A DNA stretch of 64,000 nucleotides from Thioalkalivibrio sp. ALJT (GTDB lineage: Bacteria > Pseudomonadota > Gammaproteobacteria > Ectothiorhodospirales > Ectothiorhodospiraceae): positions 1-64,000 of the forward strand of contig NZ_KB907129.1 of assembly GCF_000381825.1 (NCBI RefSeq). Direction: 5' to 3'. Numbering within the stretch: position 1 is the stretch's first letter; the number at the start of each line of letters is the position of its first letter. The position numbers and the translations under genes were made by a program. This document shows, piece by piece, positions 32,195 through 40,749 of this stretch. The notes beneath the pieces are model-generated. The model made no database searches. It was given only the letters and a program-made list of their open reading frames with translations, and was not told the origin of the DNA.

Positions 32195-32466
32195 GCGTCA
32201 CCTCCGATCACAACGACCCGCTCGGAGTCCGGAGGGAACATCCCCAGGTGTTCGCGCGCCCGCTCTTCGACTCGGCCCTGGGTTGCCCAGGTGGACTGCT
32301 CGATCTGCAGCTGGGTCCAGTCGAGGTTGAGGGCATCGCGCTGCGCCAGCGCCTGCTGGTGATCGATGAATGCCTGGCGCGCCTCGTGCTTGGCGGTCAC
32401 AACGCCAATGGCGGAGGCAAACACGCCCGTCGCCAGCACCACGGCCAGGAGCCCGCGCAAAACCAT
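32182..32466 (-). CDS. ftsL: Cell division protein FtsL
   Basis: FtsL is a short bitopic divisome protein that pairs with FtsB through a periplasmic coiled coil. The 94-residue product has a short cytoplasmic tail, one membrane span (LRGLLAVVLATGVFASAIGV) and a heptad-rich segment to about residue 75. Start choice: the ATG at 32466, eight bases after GGGGAG; a GTG directly before it, overlapping the rsmH stop, is also possible. Confidence 0.9.
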   Translation of the reverse strand: MVLRGLLAVVLATGVFASAIGVVTAKHEARQAFIDHQQALAQRDALNLDWTQLQIEQSTWATQGRVEERAREHLGMFPPDSERVVVIGGDAWAR

Positions 32467-33401
32467 CACAGCCGCTCCCCGATGCGCAGCACCGCAGAGC
32501 GCGACCGCGGATTGCGGCGCTGTTCATCGCGATCCGCATGGATCGGCTTGCCGACCGGGCGCAGCTTGCGTTCCGGCTCCTCCGGCATCACCGGCAGACC
32601 GCGCGGCAGGCGTACATCCGCAACCGGCTTGCGCAGGGCCTGCTTGACCATGCGATCTTCCAGCGAATGGAAGCTGATCACCACCAGACGGGCGCCCGGC
32701 GCCAGCACGTCGGGGATCGTGGCCAGCCATTGCTCCAGCTCGGCCAGCTCCTGGTTCACGAAGATGCGCAGGGCCTGAAAGCTGCGGGTGGCCGGATGCT
32801 TGCCGGGTTCACGCCTCGGCACCGCGCGGCTGACGAGGTCGGCCAGTTGTCCCGTGCGCGTGATCGGGGCCTCGCGTCGCGCCGCCACGATCGCGCGCGC
32901 GATGCGCCGCGAGTGGCGTTCCTCGCCATAGCGATAAATCACGTCCGCGATTTCGGTCTCGTCGGCCCGGGCCAGCCAGTCCGACGCACTCTCGCCACAG
33001 GTGGGGTCCATGCGCATATCCAGCGGGCCGTCGTGCTGAAAGCTGAAACCGCGCTCGGGGGTATCCAGCTGTGGCGAGGACACGCCCAGGTCAAGGAACA
33101 CCCCGTCCGCCGGACGATCGGGGAAATGCCGACGCAGGGTCGCGGCCATGGTCGAGAACGCGGCTGGCTCGAAGGTGAAACGGGGGTCTTCGCTCAGTGC
33201 TGCGGCGGCCACAGCGGCCTCCGGGTCCCGGTCCATCGCCAGCAAATGGCCCTCCGGACCGAGGCCCTCGAGGATCGCGCGGCTGTGTCCACCCCGGCCG
33301 AAGGTACCGTCGACATACAGCCCGTCAGCGCACATGGCGAGACCCTCCAGCACTGCATCGCGCAGCACCGGGATATGTGAACCGGCATCCATGGTTGTCA
33401 C
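32466..33401 (-). CDS. rsmH: 16S rRNA (cytosine1402-N4)-methyltransferase
   Basis: RsmH (MraW) methylates N4 of C1402 in the 16S decoding site, the partner modification to the 2'-O-methylation made by RsmI, which is also encoded in this window. The 311-residue protein begins SHIPVLRDAVLEGL, has the SAM motif VDGTFGRGGHS and the family end SRSAVLRIGERL. A GTG start overlapping the mraZ TGA (33401) or the ATG at 33392 are both possible. Confidence 0.96.
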   Translation of the reverse strand: MTTMDAGSHIPVLRDAVLEGLAMCADGLYVDGTFGRGGHSRAILEGLGPEGHLLAMDRDPEAAVAAAALSEDPRFTFEPAAFSTMAATLRRHFPDRPADGVFLDLGVSSPQLDTPERGFSFQHDGPLDMRMDPTCGESASDWLARADETEIADVIYRYGEERHSRRIARAIVAARREAPITRTGQLADLVSRAVPRREPGKHPATRSFQALRIFVNQELAELEQWLATIPDVLAPGARLVVISFHSLEDRMVKQALRKPVADVRLPRGLPVMPEEPERKLRPVGKPIHADRDEQRRNPRSRSAVLRIGERL

Positions 33402-33838
33402 AACGCAATGGACTCGAGCGCTTCATCATCCACGTCGCCCCCCAGCACCTGGGCACAGGTCTCTTCCCAGGTGGCTTCGTCCCAGATCTCGAACTTCTTG
33501 CCCTGCCCCAGCAGGACGACCCGCTTCTCCAGGCCGGCGTACCGCCGCAGCGGTGTCGGCAGCAACAGACGACCGCTGCCGTCGAGTTCACATTCGGTGG
33601 CGTGGCCCACCAGCAGGCGCTGCAGGTTGCGCACCTTGGGGTTCATGTTGGGACGGGACATCAGGTTCTGCTCGATGCGCTCCCATTCCGGAAACGGGTA
33701 GAGAAGGAGGCAGCGGGAGGGGTCAACGGTAATCACCAGCTGGCTGTTGCAGCTCGCAGCGAGGTCGTCGCGATACCGCGCCGGCATACCCAAGCGGCCC
33801 TTCGCATCCAGATTGAGCTGGCTGACGCCTCGAAACAT
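33398..33838 (-). CDS. mraZ: Transcriptional regulator MraZ
   Basis: MraZ is an AbrB-fold, ring-forming DNA-binding protein that represses the dcw operon. The 146-residue product has two SpoVT/AbrB-like repeats, beginning MFRGVSQLNLDAKGRLGMP and CELDGSGRLLLP, each with the DxxGR motif. It is the first gene of the cluster, and its likely operator lies directly upstream (33857-33881). Confidence 0.96.
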   Translation of the reverse strand: MFRGVSQLNLDAKGRLGMPARYRDDLAASCNSQLVITVDPSRCLLLYPFPEWERIEQNLMSRPNMNPKVRNLQRLLVGHATECELDGSGRLLLPTPLRRYAGLEKRVVLLGQGKKFEIWDEATWEETCAQVLGGDVDDEALESIAL

Positions 33839-33856
33839 GACTGGTAGCGGCGGTTA

Positions 33857-33881
33857 CCCACCTTTCCCCACTTTGCCCCAC
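33857..33881 (-). promoter_or_regulatory. MraZ operator: three GTGGG boxes
   Basis: On the minus strand GTGGG occurs three times with exact 10-bp spacing (33881-33877, 33871-33867, 33861-33857), each in the context AAAGTGGGG or a close variant. Known MraZ sites are direct GTGGG repeats spaced by one helical turn in the mraZ leader, so this is the expected autoregulatory operator. The boxes lie between the -10 box and the mraZ ATG. Confidence 0.85.
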
Positions 33882-33889
33882 TTTTCGAC

Positions 33890-33919
33890 ACTATAGGTAC
33901 GGACATCCTCGCGAGTCAA
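33890..33919 (-). promoter_or_regulatory. Main dcw promoter upstream of mraZ
   Basis: On the minus strand TTGACT (33919-33914) and TATAGT (33895-33890) are separated by 18 bp, each matching sigma-70 consensus at five of six positions. Farther upstream (about 33930-33960) the strand is rich in T runs, resembling an UP element. The predicted transcription start falls just before the first MraZ box, so bound MraZ would block initiation or escape. Confidence 0.75.
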
Positions 33920-34126
33920 GAAATTTGACCCTGAAAAACAAAAAATAAACCTTGAATCACAGAGACTTAGCGCAACCCGCTCGAGCACGCCGAAAGGACT
34001 GAAGGAAGGGCATAAAAAGCCGGACCTTGAGGGCTACACTTAAGAAATTACTTCACGAGTTTTCGGCAGGAACCGCCGAGCTGGCGACACGCCGGCCCGC
34101 GGGTGGGGCCGCAACGGTGGGAAAAA

Positions 34127-34474
<348 letters not shown>

Positions 34475-34478
34475 GCCC

Positions 34479-34507
34479 CTTGTACGCCGCCCGGCCCCCG
34501 AACGCAA
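34479..34507 (-). promoter_or_regulatory. rnpB promoter
   Basis: On the minus strand TTGCGT (34507-34502), a 17-bp spacer and TACAAG (34484-34479) lie 5-7 bases before the inferred RNA 5' end, followed by a GC-rich discriminator (GGGCGCG) typical of stable RNA promoters. Confidence 0.65.
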
Positions 34508-34748
34508 GGCTTTGCCAGGTCCCGGCGAACAACGGCCTGGCCCGCCATCCGCGCGACCGGGTCAGGGTCAATAGCGATTCACCAAAAGGCACGAAGACCG
34601 GAAGCAGCTCAACCGGATTCCGGACACCATGCCCCGGGCGACACGACAACCCCCAGCCCCCGCCGACCATGCTCTTTCCCCACTTCAAGCCGCCCTGTCA
34701 GCCGCCCTCCCAACACGCTCGCGACGATCAGCCAGACCCGACAGGCGC

Positions 34749-35633
34749 CTACTCGGCGGCGTTCTTGAGGGCCAGGGCTCGGGCGTAGACGCGGTTGCGC
34801 GGGAGGTCGGTGGCATCGCAGAGCAGACGTGCGGCCCGCTTGAGGGGCAGCTCCTGCAGGAGCGCCGCCAGCAGGCGCTCGTGTTCGGCCGCCAGCGGTT
34901 CGTCGGCCGCAGCGCCGGTTGCCACAACCGGCGCGGGTGCGAAGATCAGCACAAACTCGCCGCGCGTGCGATTGCCGTCCGCATCCAGCCAGGCCGGGAG
35001 ACCCGCGGCCGCCCCCCGATAGTGCTCTTCGAACTGCTTGGTCAGCTCACGCGCCAGGAATACCTCGCGCTCCGGGGCCAGCCCGGCGAGGTCCGTGGCC
35101 GCCGCCCGTATACGATGGGAGGATTCGAACACAATGGTCGTGACGGGTTGAGCCAGGAGCCCTTCCAGCTGCCGCAGGCGCGCCCCGGCCGCGTGCGGCA
35201 GAAAGCCTTCAAAGCAGAAGCGATCCGACGGCAACCCTGCGACCGCAAGCGCCGCGAGGGGCGCGCTGGCCCCCGGCACCGCACGCACCGGCAATCCAGC
35301 GTCGCACGCGGCGCGCACCAGACGATAACCGGGATCGGAGACCAGCGGGGTGCCGGCATCCGAGACCAGGGCGACCGACTCCCCCGCCTGCAGGGCCTGC
35401 AACAACACGGGGACACGCTCGGACTCGTTGTGTTCATGCAGGCTGACCAGTGGAGTGCGAACCCCCAGGTGCGCGAGCAGCCCGGCACTGTGTCGCGTAT
35501 CCTCCGCTGCGATGCGCGCGACCTGCCCCAGGACCTCTCCGGCCCGGGGACTCAAATCCCCGAGATTGCCAATCGGGGTGGCAACTACCCATAACGTGCC
35601 CCAGTTCGTTGACACGGCCTGATGCGCTTTCAA
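34749..35633 (-). CDS. rsmI: 16S rRNA (cytidine1402-2'-O)-methyltransferase
   Basis: RsmI adds the 2'-O-methyl group to C1402 of 16S rRNA. The product is 294 residues with TP-methylase motifs WVVATPIGNLGDLSPRA, EDTRHSAGLL and ALVSDAGTPLVSDPG. I start at TTG 35633, six bases after GAGGAG; a GTG six codons further in is the alternative, while the longer upstream frame is antisense to lpoA. It is divergent from lpoA, the usual rsmI/lpoA arrangement. Confidence 0.93.
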   Translation of the reverse strand: MKAHQAVSTNWGTLWVVATPIGNLGDLSPRAGEVLGQVARIAAEDTRHSAGLLAHLGVRTPLVSLHEHNESERVPVLLQALQAGESVALVSDAGTPLVSDPGYRLVRAACDAGLPVRAVPGASAPLAALAVAGLPSDRFCFEGFLPHAAGARLRQLEGLLAQPVTTIVFESSHRIRAAATDLAGLAPEREVFLARELTKQFEEHYRGAAAGLPAWLDADGNRTRGEFVLIFAPAPVVATGAAADEPLAAEHERLLAALLQELPLKRAARLLCDATDLPRNRVYARALALKNAAE

Positions 35634-35663
35634 TACTGACTCCTCATTCGCCAGGGAAACCTC

Positions 35664-37550
35664 GTGACCACCATCGTGCCCCGATCTCAGCACCGCGCCG
35701 GCCATGCCCGGCTGCCGTCCCGCCTTGCCCTGTTGTTGCTGACCGCGACCATCGTGGCGGGCTGCGCAACGCCGCGTCCGGATCCGCTCCCCGACCCCGA
35801 GCCAGAGCCCGAGGAACGCCCGGATCTGGTCGAGCTCGCACCCGAGGTGCGCGCCAGCCTGCTGCTGAACGAGGCCCGTGCGCGCCCGCAACCGGACGCC
35901 ATTCGCGAGGCCCTCACCGCCGTGCTGGCCCTGGACACGCCCAGCGCGAACCAGCTGGAACAGGCCGACCAGCTCTGGAACGCGCTGCCCGCTGCCGAAC
36001 GCGCCCCGCAGGCCACCCGCCTGCTCGGGGCCCAACTGGCCGCGGCCCGGCGCGACTGGGAACAGGCGCGCGAACGCCTGGGCGGAGATGACCCGGATGA
36101 TCCGACGCGCACGCCCTCGGTCTACCGCCAGGGGCTATCCCTGCACGCCAGACTGCTGGAACACGAGGGTCAATGGTATCAGGCCCTGGACAGCCGTCTG
36201 CTGCTGGACGGCCAGCTCGTCATGGAACCGGACCTGCATGCGGAGAACCAGCAGCGCATCTGGGGCGTGCTGGCCGCACTGCGCCCCGCTCAGCGGGAGC
36301 AGCTGCTGGGCACCCGCTCGCCCGACAGCGATGCCTGGGTGCGCCTGTTCATGGCATTGCGCAGTGCAGACTCACAAGACCAGGCGCGGCAGGCCGCCGC
36401 CCAGTGGCGCGAACGCAACCCCTCCCATCCGGCCAACAGCCTGCTCCCCGACCTGCTGGCCAGTTTCCCGCTTGCAACCGACCACGAGGGCGACACCCTG
36501 GTCCTGCTGCCCCTGTCCGGCGACCTTGCCGAGCTGGGCCACTCCGTCCTCGACGGCATCACACGCGCCTACTACGCCGAGCATACCGGCGGCGGCCGCC
36601 TGATCGTGCGCGATACGCACGGCGCGCCGGAGACTGCGGCCGCCCTGTACCGCAACGGGGTCGAAGCGGGGGTCTCGCGCATCATTGGTCCGTTGCGCCG
36701 CGAATCCGTGCAAGCGGTGGCCGCCCGAGAACAGACGCGCCCCACGGTCCTGCTCAACCGTACCGATGTCCGCGCCCACGATGACATCACCACTCTGGCA
36801 CTGAATCCGGAAGAAGATGCACGGGCCGTTGCCGACCGTTCTGCCCGTGCCGGGTGGCGCCACGCCCTGGTGATCCTGCCCGAGGGGACGTTCGGGGATC
36901 GTGTGGCCCGGGCCCATCAGGCCGCGCTCGCCGAGCTGGATCTGCAGGCGCGCACAGTAGTCCGGGTGGACCCCATGGCGGATGATCTGAACGCCACCAT
37001 CGGCAACGCCGTGGGCATCCCGCAAAGCGAAGGGCGGATCCGCGAACTGGCTCGCCGCACCGGGCTGGAGCTGGAGGCGGATCCGCAGGTACGCGCCGAC
37101 ATCGACCATCTGTTCGTGGCCGGTGCGGCAACCCAGGTGCGGCGTATCGTGCCGCACCTGCACTTTCATCGGGCCACTCAGCTCCCGATCATGGCCACCT
37201 CCCATGTATACGCCGGTGACCCGGATTCCCGACGCGATGCGGATCTGAACGCCATCGTATTCCCCGACGCACCGCACCTGTTCGACCGCATCCAGCCGCT
37301 CGACGCAAATGGCGCGGCCATCGCGACCCCGACCCTGCCCCGCTTCGTGGCCCTGGGAATGGACGCGCTGCGCCTGAGCCTGCGCCAGGACGCCGTGCGA
37401 GCGGCACCCCATCACCAGATGCCGGGCGGCACCGGGACCTGGAGACTGAACCCGCTCACCCACGAATGGGTGCGCGAACCGGCCTGGGCGCGCTTCGAGC
37501 GCGGCGAACCGCAGCGCATCGACCGACCTGCGGCCAGCGGGGACTCCTGA
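35664..37550 (+). CDS. lpoA: Penicillin-binding protein activator LpoA
   Basis: LpoA is an outer-membrane lipoprotein that reaches through the periplasm to activate PBP1A. The 628-residue precursor has a type II signal peptide ending in the lipobox ATIVAGC, then a Pro/Glu/Asp-rich linker, an N-terminal helical TPR-like domain, and a C-terminal periplasmic-binding-fold domain beginning near LVLLPLSGDLAELGHSVLDG. It starts with GTG behind CAGGGAAAC. Assignment rests on fold pattern and on its place between rsmI and yraN. Confidence 0.88.
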   Translation: MTTIVPRSQHRAGHARLPSRLALLLLTATIVAGCATPRPDPLPDPEPEPEERPDLVELAPEVRASLLLNEARARPQPDAIREALTAVLALDTPSANQLEQADQLWNALPAAERAPQATRLLGAQLAAARRDWEQARERLGGDDPDDPTRTPSVYRQGLSLHARLLEHEGQWYQALDSRLLLDGQLVMEPDLHAENQQRIWGVLAALRPAQREQLLGTRSPDSDAWVRLFMALRSADSQDQARQAAAQWRERNPSHPANSLLPDLLASFPLATDHEGDTLVLLPLSGDLAELGHSVLDGITRAYYAEHTGGGRLIVRDTHGAPETAAALYRNGVEAGVSRIIGPLRRESVQAVAAREQTRPTVLLNRTDVRAHDDITTLALNPEEDARAVADRSARAGWRHALVILPEGTFGDRVARAHQAALAELDLQARTVVRVDPMADDLNATIGNAVGIPQSEGRIRELARRTGLELEADPQVRADIDHLFVAGAATQVRRIVPHLHFHRATQLPIMATSHVYAGDPDSRRDADLNAIVFPDAPHLFDRIQPLDANGAAIATPTLPRFVALGMDALRLSLRQDAVRAAPHHQMPGGTGTWRLNPLTHEWVREPAWARFERGEPQRIDRPAASGDS

Positions 37551-37551
37551 C

Positions 37552-37908
37552 GTGTTCCGTCCGGGCGCGGCCGGCCAGGCCGCCGAGCGCCTCGCGGCGA
37601 ACTACCTCGAAAGCCGCGGCCTGCGCCTGCGCGCCCGCAACGTGCGTCGCCCCTACGGCGAGCTGGACCTGGTGGCGGTTGAGGGCGACACCCTGGTGCT
37701 GGTGGAGGTGCGCAAACGCAGCCATCCGGGCTTTGGAGGTGGCGCCGAGAGCATCGACCGACGCAAACAGGATCGCTTGTTGCGGGTCGCCGAGGCCTAC
37801 CTGCAGGAAAGTCGCTGGACCGGGCCTGTTCGGTTCGACGTGATCACCCTGGACGGGAACGATCACATCGAATGGCTGCAGGACGCGATCCAGGGGCGCG
37901 TGTCGTGA
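37552..37908 (+). CDS. yraN: YraN/UPF0102 nuclease-fold protein
   Basis: A 118-residue UPF0102 protein with a restriction-endonuclease-like fold. The PD-(D/E)xK-type residues are visible in RRPYGELDLVAVE and LVLVEVRKRSH. The biochemical role of the family is not settled. It starts with GTG one base after the lpoA stop and is followed by a GlcD-like oxidase, whereas in E. coli the next gene is diaA. Confidence 0.9.
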   Translation: MFRPGAAGQAAERLAANYLESRGLRLRARNVRRPYGELDLVAVEGDTLVLVEVRKRSHPGFGGGAESIDRRKQDRLLRVAEAYLQESRWTGPVRFDVITLDGNDHIEWLQDAIQGRVS

Positions 37909-37918
37909 GTCGCCCGGC

Positions 37919-39313
37919 ATGACGCCGCTGCAACGCGAACTGGAACGCCTGCTGCCGGCTGGCGACCACCTGGTCGACCCGGCGGACTGCTGGAGCTACG
38001 GGGCCGACAACTCCAAACTGCATGCGGTACCGGAGGCGGTCGCCTTCCCGCGCGATGCGACAACCGTGCGTGAACTGGTGCGGCTGTGCCGCACGCTGGG
38101 TGTTGCCCTCACCAGCCGTGGGCGCGGGACCGGGACCACGGGAGCCGCCGTCCCGGACCATGGTGGCCTGGTCGTCTCCTTCGAGCACATGAACCGAATC
38201 GTCGACGTCGACCCGGCCAACCGCTGGTTGATCGCCGAACCCGGCGTAACCAACGGCGCGATTCAACAGGCGGCGGGCCAGGAGGGCTTCTTCTGGCCGC
38301 CGGACCCCACCAGCAGCGCCTACTGCACCCTCGGTGGCAACCTGGCCTATAACTCGGCAGGCCCGCATGCCGTGAAGTACGGCACACCCCGGGACAACAC
38401 CCTCGGCCTGGCCGGCGTGGCCGGCACCGGGGAGGCATTCCGTACCGGCGTCCACACCACCAAGGGCGTGGTCGGCTACGACCTCACCCGCTTGCTGATC
38501 GGCTCCGAAGGCACGCTCGCCGTCCTCACCGAGGCCACCCTGCGCCTGACCCCGAGGCCGGAGGCCACGCGGCTGATCCAGGCGGTCTATCGCAACGTCG
38601 ACGCGGCCGCCCGCGCCGTGTCGCGCCTCATGGCGCGCGCGGAGGTCCCGTCGGCGCTCGAGTTCATGGATCACTCCGCGATCGCGATGATCCGGGACTA
38701 CGCCGCCGACTGCCCACTGCCGGCAGATGCCGGGGCCATCCTGATGATCGAAACCGACGGCACGGAGGCCGGCATCGAGGCGACCACCGCCGGCGTGCGC
38801 CGCGCGGCTGAAGGCGAAGGTTGCCTCGAGACCGTAAGTGCCGACACCCCGGAAGCAACACAGGCATTGTGGGCGGTGCGCAAGGCACTCTCGCCCGCGC
38901 TGCGCACGGTGGCGCCGAAAAAGATCAACGAAGATGTCGTGGTCCCGGTGTCGCGCATCCCGGATCTGATCGCCGGCCTCGACCGCCTGGCGGCCGAGCA
39001 CGGGATCCGGATCGTGAATTTCGGGCACGCCGGCAACGGCAATATCCATGTCAATCTGCTGGTCAACCCGGACGACCCGCAGGAGCTTGCAGCCGCGCAA
39101 CGCTGCCTGGACGCGGTGTTCTCACTGGTGCTGGGGCTGGGCGGCACGTTGTCCGGCGAACACGGTATCGGCCTGGTCAAACGCGGCTTTGTCGGGCGCG
39201 AGCTTGATCCGGTAGCGTTGAACCTGATGGCCGGGATCAAACAACAGTTTGACCCCGACAACATCCTCAACCCCGGCAAGGCACCGGGGCCGAATATCCG
39301 TCCAGTTACTTGA
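37919..39313 (+). CDS. FAD-linked 2-hydroxyacid oxidoreductase (GlcD/D-lactate dehydrogenase type)
   Basis: A 464-residue flavoprotein of the GlcD/DLD family. The N-terminal FAD_binding_4 domain shows LTSRGRGTGTTGAAVP and LGGNLAYNSAGPHAVKYG; the C-terminal oxidase domain shows NFGHAGNGNIHVNLL and GTLSGEHGIGLVKR, which include the usual substrate and metal ligands. It probably oxidises glycolate, D-lactate or a related hydroxyacid; motifs do not separate these. No partner iron-sulfur gene (glcF) is adjacent, so a single-subunit enzyme is likely. Its 3' end overlaps the convergent sspB end by 8 bases. Confidence 0.88.
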   Translation: MTPLQRELERLLPAGDHLVDPADCWSYGADNSKLHAVPEAVAFPRDATTVRELVRLCRTLGVALTSRGRGTGTTGAAVPDHGGLVVSFEHMNRIVDVDPANRWLIAEPGVTNGAIQQAAGQEGFFWPPDPTSSAYCTLGGNLAYNSAGPHAVKYGTPRDNTLGLAGVAGTGEAFRTGVHTTKGVVGYDLTRLLIGSEGTLAVLTEATLRLTPRPEATRLIQAVYRNVDAAARAVSRLMARAEVPSALEFMDHSAIAMIRDYAADCPLPADAGAILMIETDGTEAGIEATTAGVRRAAEGEGCLETVSADTPEATQALWAVRKALSPALRTVAPKKINEDVVVPVSRIPDLIAGLDRLAAEHGIRIVNFGHAGNGNIHVNLLVNPDDPQELAAAQRCLDAVFSLVLGLGGTLSGEHGIGLVKRGFVGRELDPVALNLMAGIKQQFDPDNILNPGKAPGPNIRPVT

Positions 39314-39740
39314 CGACCTTCAGTGCCGGCCCCTTGCGACGGGCGGCTGGCTTTGCGTTACCTTCTCCGGAACCGGAGGGGCCCGAATCATCCGGCCCGT
39401 CACCGCCGGGACCATCCTCCGGCCCCGGGCCCGGCTCGCTTCCGAACATCATCCCCTGCCCGTTTTCGCGCGCGTAGATGGCCAGCACCGCCGGCATGGG
39501 CACGTACACATCCATTGGGTTACCGGCAAAGCGCGCCGAGAAGGCCACGGCATCATCCCCGAGATTCAAGGCCTGCACGGCCGATGGCCCCACGTTCAGG
39601 GTAATCTTGCCCTGCTCGACAAATGCCGGCGGCACGGCGACCCCTTCCACCGTGGCGTCGACCAGGATATGCGGCGTGAAGCCGTTATCCGTGACCCACT
39701 CCCAGAGTGCACGCAGCAGATAGGGACGCGACGAAGTCAC
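39306..39740 (-). CDS. sspB: ClpXP adaptor SspB
   Basis: SspB tethers ssrA-tagged proteins to ClpXP. The 144-residue product has the ssrA-binding domain (SSRPYLLRALWEWVTDNG through YARENGQGMMF), a flexible acidic Gly/Pro-rich linker, and the short C-terminal ClpX-binding module ending PALKVVK, which matches the LRVVK-type tail of the family. It starts with GTG overlapping the sspA stop as GTGA. Confidence 0.93.
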   Translation of the reverse strand: MTSSRPYLLRALWEWVTDNGFTPHILVDATVEGVAVPPAFVEQGKITLNVGPSAVQALNLGDDAVAFSARFAGNPMDVYVPMPAVLAIYARENGQGMMFGSEPGPGPEDGPGGDGPDDSGPSGSGEGNAKPAARRKGPALKVVK

Positions 39741-40363
39741 AGGCGCAGCTCGCGCTCGGCCTCGGTCAAACTTACCTGGAACGACTCGCGCCGGCACACC
39801 CGATCGGCGTACTCCTGGATCGCCTCGGGCAACGATGTGATATCGATACCGACCGCCGGAAGCCGCCACATCACCGGGGCAATCGCACAATCGACGATCG
39901 AGAACTCGTCGCTCAGGAAATACGGCTTGAGTTCGAAGATCTCCGCCGAGCTCACCAGACTCTCGCGCAGGATCTTGCGCGCCTTGGTCAGCCCGTTCCC
40001 CGAGGCCTGATAGACCGCATCCAGACCGTCGTACCAGTCACGTTCGACGCGATAAAGCGCCAGGCGCGCGGCCGCACGGGAAACCGGGTCCACCGGCATC
40101 AGGGGCGGGTGCGGAAAACGTTCATCCAGGTATTCGGTAATGACGTGCGTCCCGTACAGGGCGAGATCCCGGTCCACCAACGTGGGAACCTCGTTGTACG
40201 GATTCAGGTCGGAGAGATCCTCGGGCAGCTCGTCAGGCCCGAGGTTCACAACATCGACTGCGATATCCTTCTCCGCAAGGATGATGCGCACCCGGTGGCA
40301 ACGCACACAGTCGTGAGCGGAAAACAGGGTCATAACGGAACGACGATTGGCGACCAGCGCCAT
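39737..40363 (-). CDS. sspA: Stringent starvation protein SspA (GST fold) with a CxxC motif
   Basis: SspA is a glutathione-transferase-fold protein that binds RNA polymerase and alters promoter use in stationary phase. The 208-residue product contains the diagnostic YLDERFPHPPLMPVDP and KPYFLSDEFSIVDCAIAPVMWRLP. Unusually, the first helix region reads SAHDCVRCHRVRI, with a glutaredoxin-like CxxC in the place where E. coli SspA has no cysteine. The ATG at 40363 follows GGGAGAAAGCC, 11 bases after the flank of a repeat element. It lies downstream of petABC and overlaps sspB. Confidence 0.93.
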   Translation of the reverse strand: MALVANRRSVMTLFSAHDCVRCHRVRIILAEKDIAVDVVNLGPDELPEDLSDLNPYNEVPTLVDRDLALYGTHVITEYLDERFPHPPLMPVDPVSRAAARLALYRVERDWYDGLDAVYQASGNGLTKARKILRESLVSSAEIFELKPYFLSDEFSIVDCAIAPVMWRLPAVGIDITSLPEAIQEYADRVCRRESFQVSLTEAERELRL

Positions 40364-40377
40364 GGCTTTCTCCCTAG

Positions 40378-40657
40378 GGAAACACTGATTGATGTACACG
40401 CTCGCGCTCGAGTCGCTTTTGCGTGCGAACAAGGCGCGGTGACTGCCGTGCAGTCATTTTGCACCCAGAAGGCGCAACGCCGTTCCCACGCCCGTATCTG
40501 ATACCAACCGTCGGCCGAGCCCCTTGGGGTTGGTACCCCGGGTTCCCCGATCCCGCGTTGCGGCACTTTCCGGTAGAACCACTACCGGCTGTGTGCGGCG
40601 CCTTGTCTCGGAAAACCTGGGGTACCAACGCAAGTGTGTACATTAATCAGCGTTTCC
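40378..40657. mobile_element. MITE-like inverted-repeat element, copy 2
   Basis: A 280-bp non-coding element between petC and sspA. The ends are inverted repeats that match at 25 of 29 positions, left end GGAAACACTGATTGATGTAC. Flanks are CTAG (40374-40377) and CTAC (40658-40661). Internal hairpins: GTGCA-GTCATTT-TGCAC (40448-40464) and CCGGTAG-AACCA-CTACCGG (40570-40588). Same orientation as the copy at 46694. The sspA ribosome site begins immediately beyond the CTAG flank, so the element forms the 5' leader of sspA and the spacer behind petC. Confidence 0.9.
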
Positions 40658-40749
40658 CTACCCCGGTCGGTTTCCCGCGCCGGGCAGACGGTCAATAACA
40701 CCGGCACCCGATCGTCCCTGATCAGTGCGCCGGCGACGGTTCAGGCCGC

